A stretch of 10,183 bases of DNA from UBA1268 sp002694955 (lineage in GTDB: Bacteria > Planctomycetota > Planctomycetia > Pirellulales > UBA1268), in the NCBI GenBank assembly GCA_028066355.1, contig JALCBP010000082.1, positions 1-10,183 of the forward strand, in the 5' to 3' direction. The notes beneath the pieces are model-generated. The model had not been told where the DNA came from. It did no database searches and saw nothing but the letters and a program-made list of their open reading frames with translations. Below are positions 1 through 6,712 of this stretch, one piece after another. Made by a program: the position numbers and the translations under genes. Each line of letters begins with the position of its first letter. The stretch's first letter is position 1.

Positions 1-324
1 TGTCGCAATATGCAAATTCAACCCGGCGGATTATGCACGCTGGGAGGGTCAGGAAGGCGTTGGGTTGCAAGGGGGAAACGCCACTGGTGGCGGCAGAGAA
101 TACAGCGTAGAAGATGGAGAGTGCACCCCTAGGGGAATCAGGGATGGGGGACGACTCAACCCTAGGAGCTAGACTCTCTAGAGGAGTATAGAACACAATT
201 CGACGGCTGGTCGCGGCACTTGTCGATAAAGAGTGCATGGTACACTACACCAGCAGCCTCAAACGGTGGAAATTCTAAACAGGTAGCCAAGTTTAAGAAT
301 GAAAGTGTGTTTGAGCCTATAAAC
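1..324. other. Region without a recognisable gene, rich in inverted repeats
   Basis: No reading frame here is recognisable. On the plus strand the three frames close at about 107, 132 and 174, so the first bases could be the 3' end of a gene starting outside the window, but none of the short peptides suggests a family. Visible structure: GGCGTT (56-61) can pair with AACGCC (77-82), and CGCCAC (79-84) can pair with GTGGCG (87-92), so the two hairpins compete for 79-82. There is a perfect palindrome CCCCTAGGGG (126-135) and an almost perfect one, ACTCTCTAGAGGAGT (173-187). A TATAAA box (318-323) lies directly in front of the tRNA, probably too close to be its -10 element. A structured leader or small RNA is possible, but nothing identifies one. 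Confidence 0.5.
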
Positions 325-407
325 GGAGGGTAAGCGAATTGGCAAGCGGCCACATTGGAATTGTGGTGCCCAGCAATGGGTTGTGGGTTCGAGTCCCATG
401 CCCTCCG
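325..407 (+). tRNA. tRNA-Ser (anticodon GGA), possibly with an 8/4 cloverleaf
   Basis: Anticodon stem CCACA/TGTGG (350-354/362-366) encloses the loop TTGGAAT, giving anticodon GGA (357-359), which reads serine UCC/UCU. The long variable arm (CCC 369-371 with GGG 378-380) and discriminator G407 are typical of tRNA-Ser. The T-loop TTCGAGT is 388-394. In the standard 7/5 reading the acceptor is 325-331/400-406, ending in a T-G pair, and the T-stem ends in a G-T wobble (383/399). In that reading position 8 is A, although U8 is nearly invariant. In an 8/4 reading A332 pairs with T399, giving an 8-bp acceptor and a 4-bp T-stem. The D-stem is weak, only about 2 bp (335-336/347-348). CCA is not encoded. 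Ser tRNAs with 8/4 structure have been described in some bacteria and phages. The serine call is firm; the exact fold is inferred. Confidence 0.87.
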
Positions 408-408
408 C

Positions 409-415
409 TTTTTTT
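409..415 (+). terminator. Seven-T run directly after the tRNA (weak terminator candidate)
   Basis: Seven T residues begin two bases after the tRNA acceptor stem. A GC-rich helix followed by a U-tract resembles an intrinsic terminator, with the tRNA itself as the hairpin. It may end the tRNA transcript or only attenuate reading into the ABC-F gene, which starts 49 nt after the tRNA. No separate hairpin lies in the gap. Confidence 0.3.
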
Positions 416-456
416 GTTCAGTTGGTTTCTCTCCTTGTCTGGTTGACTTTGTCTGT

Positions 457-2226
457 ATGGCGGTTCTTCTCGAGATACGAAATGCCTCCAAGCGTTACGG
501 CGAGCAGGTTCTCCTGGATGATACCTCAGCAACAATTACTGATGACGGAAAAGTAGGATTCGTCGGTAGAAATGGTGCCGGGAAAAGTACTCTTCTTAAG
601 GTTATCCTCGGTGAAGAAGAACTTGACCAAGGGGAAGTAATTCATCACCCTCGATTGCGACTCGGATATCTCCGCCAGCACGATCCCTTTAAACCGGAGG
701 AGTCTGCGCTTGAATTTCTTGTTCGCGATAGTAACCAACCCGATTGGAAATGTGGTGAAGTAGCCGGACAATTCGAGCTTAAGGGGGACTACCTGCACGG
801 CCCTGTACGCGCACTCTCTGGTGGCTGGCAAACACGGGTGAAACTCACGGCCCTGCTCCTTCACGAACCCAATCTGCTTCTCCTCGACGAACCAACAAAC
901 TTTCTTGATCTACGAACGCAGGTACTACTGGAACACTTCCTCCGCAATTTCAAAGAAGCCTGTCTCATCGTATCGCATGATCGAAGCTTTCTCACGGCCA
1001 CATGTGACCGCACGCTCGATCTTACCCGCGGTAAACTAACAACCTACTCAGGAAAGATAGATGCCTTTCTCGACCAGCAAAAGGAACACCAAGAACACCT
1101 GCAACGGGTGAATGCGACGACACTTGCCAAAAAGAAACAGCTCGAGCGATTCATCAACAAAAATCGAGCAAAGGCATCCACTGCGTCTCAAGCTCGATCT
1201 AAGGCAAAGCAACTCGAGCGGCTCGAGCTTGAGGAATTGGATTCGGTTGCGCCTACTGCTGCGATACGCTGCCCCGAGGTAACCCCGCGACAGGGTGCTG
1301 CACTTCGTTGTCAGAATGTCACCATTGGATACGACTCGCATAAGGTTGCAGACGAAATCTCGTTAGAAATTGATCATGGTGCCCGAGTGGCGATCGTTGG
1401 CGATAATGGCCAAGGAAAAACCACCTTCCTTCGGACCGTAGTTGGCTCACTTGATTCGCTTGAGGGTCGCATTAAATGGGGATATGGCTGTCATGTGGGT
1501 ACCTATGCCCAGCATGTCTACACCACACTTCCTGAACACGAGACGGTGCTTGACTACCTGCAACGCGTTTCGGATACAGGTACACCTTCGCAGCGGATTC
1601 TTGACTTGGCCGGTGCCATGTTATTTCGGGGCATTGCTGTTCAGAAGAAAATTAAGGTTTTGTCAGGTGGTGAACGCGCCAGACTCTGTTTAGCTGGACT
1701 CTTACTTGGTGGATATAACATTCTCGTACTAGATGAGCCAGGGAATCATCTCGATGTGGAAACCGTGGAGGCGCTCAGTCACGCACTTTGCTTATACGCC
1801 GGTACGGTTATTTTTACGAGCCATGACAGGACTTTTGTGAGCGCAGTCGCCACAAATGTCATAGAAGTCGCTGCAGGTCGTGTTGTGCATTACCCTGGTT
1901 CCTATACACGGTATGTAGAAAAGATAGAACAAGAAGTTGATCATGCAGAAACTCTCCGGTCACCCCAGCGTAACACCGGTGCTTCGGGTGGCGGGCGTCA
2001 GAGCAAAAGCGGCCAGAAGTTACGCAAGAGACGCAAAACTATTGCCTCGCTTGAAAAAAGCGTAGCAAGGCTTGATACCGAAAGGCAAGAAAAGCGTGCA
2101 ATGATGGCAGCGGTGACTGATCCAGATAAAGCCATGAAACTTCATCGCGAAATCGAAGACATTGAGAGTAAACTTAGCGCAGCGGAGGATCAATGGCTCT
2201 CTCTGCAGGAAGAAGGTGCTGGCTGA
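457..2226 (+). CDS. ABC-F family ATP-binding protein (YheS/Uup-like)
   Basis: A 589-residue soluble twin-ATPase of the ABC-F family, whose members bind the ribosome and act on translation rather than transport. No membrane segment is present. First ATPase: Walker A GRNGAGKST (37-45), signature LSGGW (120-124), Walker B LLLLDEPTNFLD (140-151), switch His in SHDRSF (173-178). A charged linker typical of ABC-F follows at about 205-265. Second ATPase: Walker A GDNGQGKTT (315-323), LSGGE (402-406), Walker B LVLDEPGNHLD (423-433) and SHDRTF (455-460). A basic, coiled-coil-like tail (about 515-585) resembles Uup/YheS. The frame is open upstream to 355, but that part runs through the tRNA, so the ATG at 457 is chosen; there the protein begins MAVLLEIRNASKRYG as family members do. 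No Shine-Dalgarno is visible. The second Walker B has Gly where most members have Thr (EPTNHLD). A housekeeping translation factor is more likely than an antibiotic-resistance protein, though sequence alone cannot exclude the latter. Confidence 0.93.
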   Translation: MAVLLEIRNASKRYGEQVLLDDTSATITDDGKVGFVGRNGAGKSTLLKVILGEEELDQGEVIHHPRLRLGYLRQHDPFKPEESALEFLVRDSNQPDWKCGEVAGQFELKGDYLHGPVRALSGGWQTRVKLTALLLHEPNLLLLDEPTNFLDLRTQVLLEHFLRNFKEACLIVSHDRSFLTATCDRTLDLTRGKLTTYSGKIDAFLDQQKEHQEHLQRVNATTLAKKKQLERFINKNRAKASTASQARSKAKQLERLELEELDSVAPTAAIRCPEVTPRQGAALRCQNVTIGYDSHKVADEISLEIDHGARVAIVGDNGQGKTTFLRTVVGSLDSLEGRIKWGYGCHVGTYAQHVYTTLPEHETVLDYLQRVSDTGTPSQRILDLAGAMLFRGIAVQKKIKVLSGGERARLCLAGLLLGGYNILVLDEPGNHLDVETVEALSHALCLYAGTVIFTSHDRTFVSAVATNVIEVAAGRVVHYPGSYTRYVEKIEQEVDHAETLRSPQRNTGASGGGRQSKSGQKLRKRRKTIASLEKSVARLDTERQEKRAMMAAVTDPDKAMKLHREIEDIESKLSAAEDQWLSLQEEGAG

Positions 2227-3662
2227 ACAACAGCCGCAGCACCCTGTTGCAAAAAGCCTTCGAGAGCATTCAACGGTGTCTCCAGCCACTCTGGTCGATG
2301 CTGGGCTTCATAGGCGAGTTCATAAATTGTTTTATCAAGCATGTACGCATTGAAAAGAGCATCAGCTTCTTCCTGAGTGTCTGGATAAAAGGATTCACCA
2401 GCTATCCTGTCTTTATAAGCTGCAAGAAATGCTTGGGTTAGATCATGCCCTTTCACTTTGAGTTTTCTGTTTTCAGTTCGGTGGCAAAGATAGTCAAACG
2501 AGCGGCCCATACCAGCGAGGTCTTTGAAAATACTTGTTCGGCATCGTCGTTCCGCCAGTGTTCGATGAGGTTCTCCTTCAAAATCAATCACATGAAGAGT
2601 TTCTCGTTCAGGATCAATCAACAGTTGGCCAAGGTGATAGTCTCCGTGCACACGAATGAACGCAGCCGAATGTGGAAGGTCGGCTACAATCTGGAGTGCA
2701 TTCTGCACAGACTGCCAGCGGGCCAGCACGCTCTTCAGTCTTGTATGTAGTGTTTTCGGCACATCAGCAGTGCTGAGAAGGTCGCGGACGGCCAGTGCAT
2801 GCGTAGTCATGGCGTGGGCAACTGCCAACGTCTCTACAGGTGATGGCACTACGGGCGAAAATTCTGTTGAGTGTTTTGTACTCGCGAGCACCTTGTGCAT
2901 CATGGCGGTGAGCACTCCTACACGTGTAGCCAGGTCGTGCAGGGTGTTCCGTGCATGTATGTCCTCTGCAAGTAAATTGATGGAGTACTTCCAGGCATCA
3001 GTCGTGTTTGTAATCGCTTCGTGCACTGTGGCAACCACGCCCCCCTGCTCTGTTCCAGCAGGTATGTACTCAAGCCATCCAATTAATGACGGAGAACCAG
3101 ACCAACCGCAGCGTGCAAGATGCATCCCAATCTCCACTTCAGGTGCAAGGCCTACGTGATACGTACGGAATAACTTGATGACATACTCAGTTTGGGTTTC
3201 GTTCCCGTCCTGAGTGTTGATTAATATCGATGTGTTTGATGCGTTGACACCCAGTGGTGCCGTAGACCGGACCTCACTTACAGGGGCTGCCTGTATCGTC
3301 TGCTTAACTGTATGTCCGACAAACCTGCCCGCTTCGGTCCGTTCAGTTCCACAGCTCAAAACAAGTTTGAGGATCCAATCGCTTATTACGAGATCTGAGG
3401 CTGCATCTGAAAAGCCTGCGATTTCATGGTTGCGAAGCTGTAATTGAATCGGTGCAAGGAAGGTCTTTTCATTACTTCCATAAGAGACCTGAACGATTGC
3501 AAGTTTTAGTCTTTCGCAATCCATTGGATGATTCGGTATATCGATCAAATCAAGAGAACGAACTGTTATGTTCTCTTTCTGCACATTCTTTCCACTAAAC
3601 CAGCGTTGCCCAGACAGCCAGGCAGTGAACAATTCTGTTGCCACAATTTTGTTTAAAGCCAT
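2190..3662 (-). CDS. mak: Maltokinase (stand-alone, aminoglycoside-phosphotransferase-like fold)
   Basis: Predicted to phosphorylate maltose with ATP to alpha-maltose-1-phosphate, the donor used by GlgE. Of 490 residues, the N-terminal cap carries the family's W-L--QRWF--K pattern (15-25). K163 in YVIKLFR is the likely ATP-binding lysine. The kinase core has HGDYHLGQ (339-346), with D341 as probable catalytic base, and IDFEGEP (359-365), with D360 as probable metal ligand. Length is slightly above that of known stand-alone maltokinases (about 450 residues). In many bacteria this domain is fused to trehalose synthase; here no such domain is attached. The ATG lies 3 nt after the glgE stop with no Shine-Dalgarno, suggesting translational coupling. 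The tail LQQGAAAVVQPAPSS is low-complexity, and the last 37 bp overlap the convergent ABC-F gene. Automated pipelines may label it trehalose synthase C-terminal domain. Function is inferred from motifs and the glgE partner. Confidence 0.88.
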   Translation of the reverse strand: MALNKIVATELFTAWLSGQRWFSGKNVQKENITVRSLDLIDIPNHPMDCERLKLAIVQVSYGSNEKTFLAPIQLQLRNHEIAGFSDAASDLVISDWILKLVLSCGTERTEAGRFVGHTVKQTIQAAPVSEVRSTAPLGVNASNTSILINTQDGNETQTEYVIKLFRTYHVGLAPEVEIGMHLARCGWSGSPSLIGWLEYIPAGTEQGGVVATVHEAITNTTDAWKYSINLLAEDIHARNTLHDLATRVGVLTAMMHKVLASTKHSTEFSPVVPSPVETLAVAHAMTTHALAVRDLLSTADVPKTLHTRLKSVLARWQSVQNALQIVADLPHSAAFIRVHGDYHLGQLLIDPERETLHVIDFEGEPHRTLAERRCRTSIFKDLAGMGRSFDYLCHRTENRKLKVKGHDLTQAFLAAYKDRIAGESFYPDTQEEADALFNAYMLDKTIYELAYEAQHRPEWLETPLNALEGFLQQGAAAVVQPAPSSCRESH

Positions 3663-3665
3663 AAG

Positions 3666-5627
3666 TCACTGTTGTTGGGAGGCTTCGTGCAGGTTTGTCG
3701 AGAGGCGAAGTACGACAACCGGTTGGTCGGGCGTGCACTCAACGGAAAGCTCTTCGAGAGATCTCGATGACCATTCCCCCGTCAGTAGGTCAGTCACATC
3801 GAGTCTAGATGACGGCCGCATGCCAAAATTGACAGGGTCTAATTGAACACGAGCTGATCGCGATGTGTTAGGTTTCAGATTCACAATAATTAACAGGTGG
3901 TTATCAGTTGAGGGATGGTGTCGAGACCACGCTAGCAGAAACGGATTATCGATTGTTTGGATACGCAACAAACCATTTTTACAAAGATCGCTTTCTGATT
4001 TCCGAATTTCATTCAACCTAGTAATAAATGGGGCAAGTGTGTGCGAAGCTTCTCTATCCCACTGTTTGATTTCGTACTTTTCTGAGTCGAGATATTCTTC
4101 ACTGCCCGGCTCACGTGGTGTGGCTTCTTGTAGTTCCATGGCAGGGCCGTATATTCCCCAATTGCCGACGGAAAGTGCTGCTAATGCAAGCCGAACCATA
4201 AACATTGGTCGCCCACCAGACTGAAGGGTCGCGTGAAGAATGTCTGGAGTATTTGTGAAAAAGTTTGGTCGGAAGAAATCTTTAATAGGTGGTGTAGTCA
4301 CTTCCTCAAGGTAGTTGGATAGTTCCTGCTTTTCAGTGCGCCATGTGAAGTATGTGTAGCTCTGCGAGAACCCAAGCTTTGCGAGACGATACATGGTCTT
4401 GGGTCTGGTAAAAGCCTCTGCCAGGAAGAGGACATCGGGGTGGGCCTGTCGAACATCCGCAAGAAGCCATTCCCAGAAATCAAATGGTTTGGTGTGAGGA
4501 TTGTCCACACGAAAAATTTTGACACCGCGGGTAATCCAAACCTCCACAATGTTACGAATCGCACGCCAGAGTTCCTGCCATGCGTTTGTCTCAAAATTGA
4601 GTGGATAGATGTCTTGATACTTTTTTGGTGGGTTCTCTGCGTACCGAATGGTTCCATCTACCCGGTGGCAAAACCACTCTGGGTGTTCGACTACCCAAGG
4701 GTGGTCAGGAGAACACTGCAGCGCTAGATCAAGTGCTACTTCCATACCTTTGTCTGCCGTGGTTTGCTGAAGGTATTCAAAGTCAGCAAGTGTGCCAAGG
4801 TCAGGATGAATATCACAGTGGCCGCCTTCTATTGAACCAATACCCCACGGGCTTCCGACATCATCTGGCTCAGCTCTTTCAGAATTATTTTTCCCCTTTC
4901 GAAATGACTTTCCAATCGGATGGATCGGTGGAAGGTAGAGAACATCAAACCCCATGGCGGCGATATAGTCTGTTGAATCCGCAAGGTCACGGAGTGTGCC
5001 GTGGTTGCCAGCTATTCCCCATGATCGTGGAAAGGCTTCATACCAAGCGCTAAACGCAGCTTGTTCCCGTTCAACAATCATGCGTCGAGGAGTGTCGAGC
5101 CAGGTATCTTTTGAACGATCTTCATACAACTTCATCAGTGAAGCGAGTTGAGGGCTACATGCTGCGGTGTATCCTTCAGGTCCACTCAAAGATCCTTGGA
5201 TTTGCCTACGCTGTCTTACCGCCGACGCTGGTGCGTTTGCTAAAACACTTTCCACCAACCGTTGACCCTCAGCCAGCTCCCCACGCAGATCACCACCCGA
5301 GTCAGAATGTCGGTTGAGGTCTCGCAGCCACGTCTGGAAACGGTCTACACCAGCACTTACGGTGTATTCCCATATCCCGAGCCGATCAGGTGTAAAAAAT
5401 GCCTGCCACCGGTCGTTACCCTTGTTTGTCAATGGAATGGCTGTCCACGAGTCTCGGTGAGGAGCTCGGATATGTAGTGAACAGGTTAGAACCTCATGTC
5501 CATCACAGACAATATCTACTGCGATTCTGGTTGCCTGATTGATGACCGATTTCGCTGCAAATCGACCGTTGTCAACGTCAGGGATTATCTTGTCGATTGC
5601 AACGCGATTCGCTGGCTTCATGGGCAT
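3666..5627 (-). CDS. glgE: Alpha-1,4-glucan:maltose-1-phosphate maltosyltransferase (GlgE)
   Basis: Transfers maltosyl units from alpha-maltose-1-phosphate to the non-reducing end of alpha-1,4-glucan in the cytosol; a GH13 subfamily 3 enzyme. The 653 residues show an N-terminal beta domain with the family start R-AIDKIIPDVDNGRFAAK (8-26) and NDRWQAFF (71-78). The (beta/alpha)8 catalytic domain has YLPPIHPIGK (231-240), the nucleophile Asp375 in FRVDNPHTK, the acid/base Glu404 in FLAEAFTRPKTM and Asp462 in NTPDIL, so all three carboxylates are present. A C-terminal beta domain follows from about 550. Length is close to the family norm (about 660-700). Two ATGs lie two codons apart (5627 and 5621); neither has a Shine-Dalgarno, and the upstream one is given. 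TATAAA ends 4 nt before it, with TTGACG 15 nt further up, so the mRNA may be nearly leaderless. It is first in a two-gene operon with maltokinase. Trehalose synthase and branching enzyme genes are absent from the window. Confidence 0.95.
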   Translation of the reverse strand: MPMKPANRVAIDKIIPDVDNGRFAAKSVINQATRIAVDIVCDGHEVLTCSLHIRAPHRDSWTAIPLTNKGNDRWQAFFTPDRLGIWEYTVSAGVDRFQTWLRDLNRHSDSGGDLRGELAEGQRLVESVLANAPASAVRQRRQIQGSLSGPEGYTAACSPQLASLMKLYEDRSKDTWLDTPRRMIVEREQAAFSAWYEAFPRSWGIAGNHGTLRDLADSTDYIAAMGFDVLYLPPIHPIGKSFRKGKNNSERAEPDDVGSPWGIGSIEGGHCDIHPDLGTLADFEYLQQTTADKGMEVALDLALQCSPDHPWVVEHPEWFCHRVDGTIRYAENPPKKYQDIYPLNFETNAWQELWRAIRNIVEVWITRGVKIFRVDNPHTKPFDFWEWLLADVRQAHPDVLFLAEAFTRPKTMYRLAKLGFSQSYTYFTWRTEKQELSNYLEEVTTPPIKDFFRPNFFTNTPDILHATLQSGGRPMFMVRLALAALSVGNWGIYGPAMELQEATPREPGSEEYLDSEKYEIKQWDREASHTLAPFITRLNEIRKSESDLCKNGLLRIQTIDNPFLLAWSRHHPSTDNHLLIIVNLKPNTSRSARVQLDPVNFGMRPSSRLDVTDLLTGEWSSRSLEELSVECTPDQPVVVLRLSTNLHEASQQQ

Positions 5628-5631
5628 ACGA

Positions 5632-5658
5632 TTTATAGTGTAGTTCTGTTTTCGTCAA
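5632..5658 (-). promoter_or_regulatory. Candidate promoter of the glgE-mak operon
   Basis: Reading the minus strand, TTGACG (5658-5653) is followed 15 nt later by TATAAA (5637-5632), and the glgE ATG begins 4 nt downstream. Both hexamers are near the sigma-70 consensus, though the spacer is short (17 is usual). A start site at the normal distance would fall at or beside the first ATG. With no Shine-Dalgarno in front of glgE, this would give a leaderless or almost leaderless transcript. Inferred from sequence only. Confidence 0.35.
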
Positions 5659-5797
5659 CACAGATCGGACTTGGCATGATTCTCTATTGAGTTTGTTCAA
5701 GTCAAGTACGGGTGCTTCTTATGAACGACGGTGTGGGATAGATGAGATAGTACCAGCTACTTCGTTATTGTATGGTTGTTTCGTAATCTTAGGGTTG

Positions 5798-5836
5798 TAG
5801 GCAAGCGTTTTTTTATGTGTGCGTCTGCATTGCCTA
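5798..5836. repeat. Inverted repeat upstream of the phyH-family gene
   Basis: TAGGCAA (5798-5804) and TTGCCTA (5830-5836) are perfect inverted copies separated by 25 nt, and the pairing extends by GC/GC if one A is bulged. A run of T lies inside the loop. The element ends 36 nt before the oxygenase ATG and lies about 170 nt from the divergent glgE start. It could be an operator with two half-sites or an RNA hairpin in the oxygenase leader. No known regulator motif is recognised. Confidence 0.4.
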
Positions 5837-5858
5837 TGGGGAGTTGTGTCTTGTTAAT

Positions 5859-5864
5859 AGAAGG
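5859..5864 (+). promoter_or_regulatory. Ribosome binding site of the PhyH-family gene
   Basis: AGAAGG ends 8 nt before the ATG at 5873. This is a good Shine-Dalgarno spacing and fixes the start. It is one of the few clear sites in the window; glgE, mak, the ABC-F gene and the polyketide synthase have none. Confidence 0.6.
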
Positions 5865-5872
5865 TCTCTGGA

Positions 5873-6712
5873 ATGATTGAACTACCATTGCTCGAACAAA
5901 ATTATACGTTGACACAAGCTCAACTGACCAAATTTCGAGAGGATGGTTTTTTGAAGGTATCAAATGTTTTTGATTCCGTAACGCTTCAACACTTCGAGCC
6001 AGAAATTACGCGACTGACCTTAGCTCATAACCCTGTCGACGGTATTCCAATGGAAAAGCGTGATACCTACTCGAAAGCGTTTATTCAGGTAGGCAACCTA
6101 TGGGAAAAAAGTGAAGACGTACGACGGCTCACATTTTCGAAACGCCTTGCAGGGATCGCGACTCAGTTACTCGGCTGTGATGGCGTGCGGCTGTGGCATG
6201 ATCAGGCACTCTATAAGGAGCCGTCCGGTGGATTTACGCCGTGGCATGCCGACCAACAATATTGGCCAATGGCAAGCAATTTGGCTGTTACGGCGTGGAT
6301 CCCTCTTCACGCTGTGCCGCTAGAACAAGGTCCGCTCTGTTTTGGGCGAGGAAGTCATCGTAAACGGATTGGGAGAGATCTTCCTATCTCAGATACTTCT
6401 GAGGCCGTAATTCAAAACGAGATACATAACCAGGGGGTTGTTGAGATTATCGAACCCTATGAGTTAGGTGATGTGTCGTTTCATCTTGGGTGGACCTTGC
6501 ATCGAGCGGGACCGAACACGACAGCGCAACCGCGTAAGGTACACACTGTGATTTATATGGACTCAAACATGTGCCTTGCAGAACCTTCAAATCCAAATCA
6601 GGCACTCGACCATGAGAAGTGGACCCCCTCTACGAGAGTGGGAGAATTAATGGACGACCCATTGAATCCAATTCTGTACACAACGGACCAAGTTTCTAAT
6701 GGAGGCTATTGA
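5873..6712 (+). CDS. Phytanoyl-CoA dioxygenase (PhyH) family Fe(II)/2-oxoglutarate oxygenase
   Basis: A 279-residue cytosolic non-haem iron oxygenase. Members couple oxidative decarboxylation of 2-oxoglutarate to hydroxylation of a small molecule or lipid; the substrate here cannot be read from sequence. The N-terminal LTKFREDGFLKVSNVFD (18-34) is the usual PhyH opening. The iron triad is His125 and Asp127 in the WHADQQYW motif (124-131) and His210 in LHRAGPN. Arg221, eleven residues after His210, is the expected 2-oxoglutarate anchor. GPLCFGRGSHR (153-163) is the family's conserved turn before the second half. The ectoine-hydroxylase signature is not evident, so that assignment is not made. 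The gene stands alone on its strand. Its last 7 bp overlap the end of the convergent polyketide synthase gene, so no terminator fits between them. Confidence 0.88.
   Translation: MIELPLLEQNYTLTQAQLTKFREDGFLKVSNVFDSVTLQHFEPEITRLTLAHNPVDGIPMEKRDTYSKAFIQVGNLWEKSEDVRRLTFSKRLAGIATQLLGCDGVRLWHDQALYKEPSGGFTPWHADQQYWPMASNLAVTAWIPLHAVPLEQGPLCFGRGSHRKRIGRDLPISDTSEAVIQNEIHNQGVVEIIEPYELGDVSFHLGWTLHRAGPNTTAQPRKVHTVIYMDSNMCLAEPSNPNQALDHEKWTPSTRVGELMDDPLNPILYTTDQVSNGGY

Noticed and set aside
126..187. Cluster of CTAG palindromes as a possible repeat element or origin
   Set aside because: CTAG occurs many other times in the window, so it is not rare here; no iteron spacing or DnaA boxes are seen. The palindromes are kept only as structure of the left region.
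355..456. 34-codon N-terminal extension of the ABC-F protein
   Set aside because: It would translate the tRNA 3' half, and family homology begins at the ATG at 457.
162..535. Minus-strand ORFs of 109 and 72 residues crossing the tRNA (peptides such as SNPQPIAGHH and GTRTHNPLLG)
   Set aside because: These are antisense translations of the tRNA gene, a common false annotation; they also overlap the ABC-F start.
2228..2249. CAACAG/CTGTTG stem-loop just after the ABC-F stop as a terminator
   Set aside because: No T-run follows on either strand and the sequence is coding for the maltokinase C-terminus.
2656..3159. 167-residue plus-strand ORF within the maltokinase gene
   Set aside because: Antisense shadow of a well-supported gene; Cys/Ser-rich composition with no recognisable motif.
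4601..5053. 150-residue plus-strand ORF within glgE
   Set aside because: Antisense to the conserved GlgE catalytic domain; no motif or ribosome binding site.
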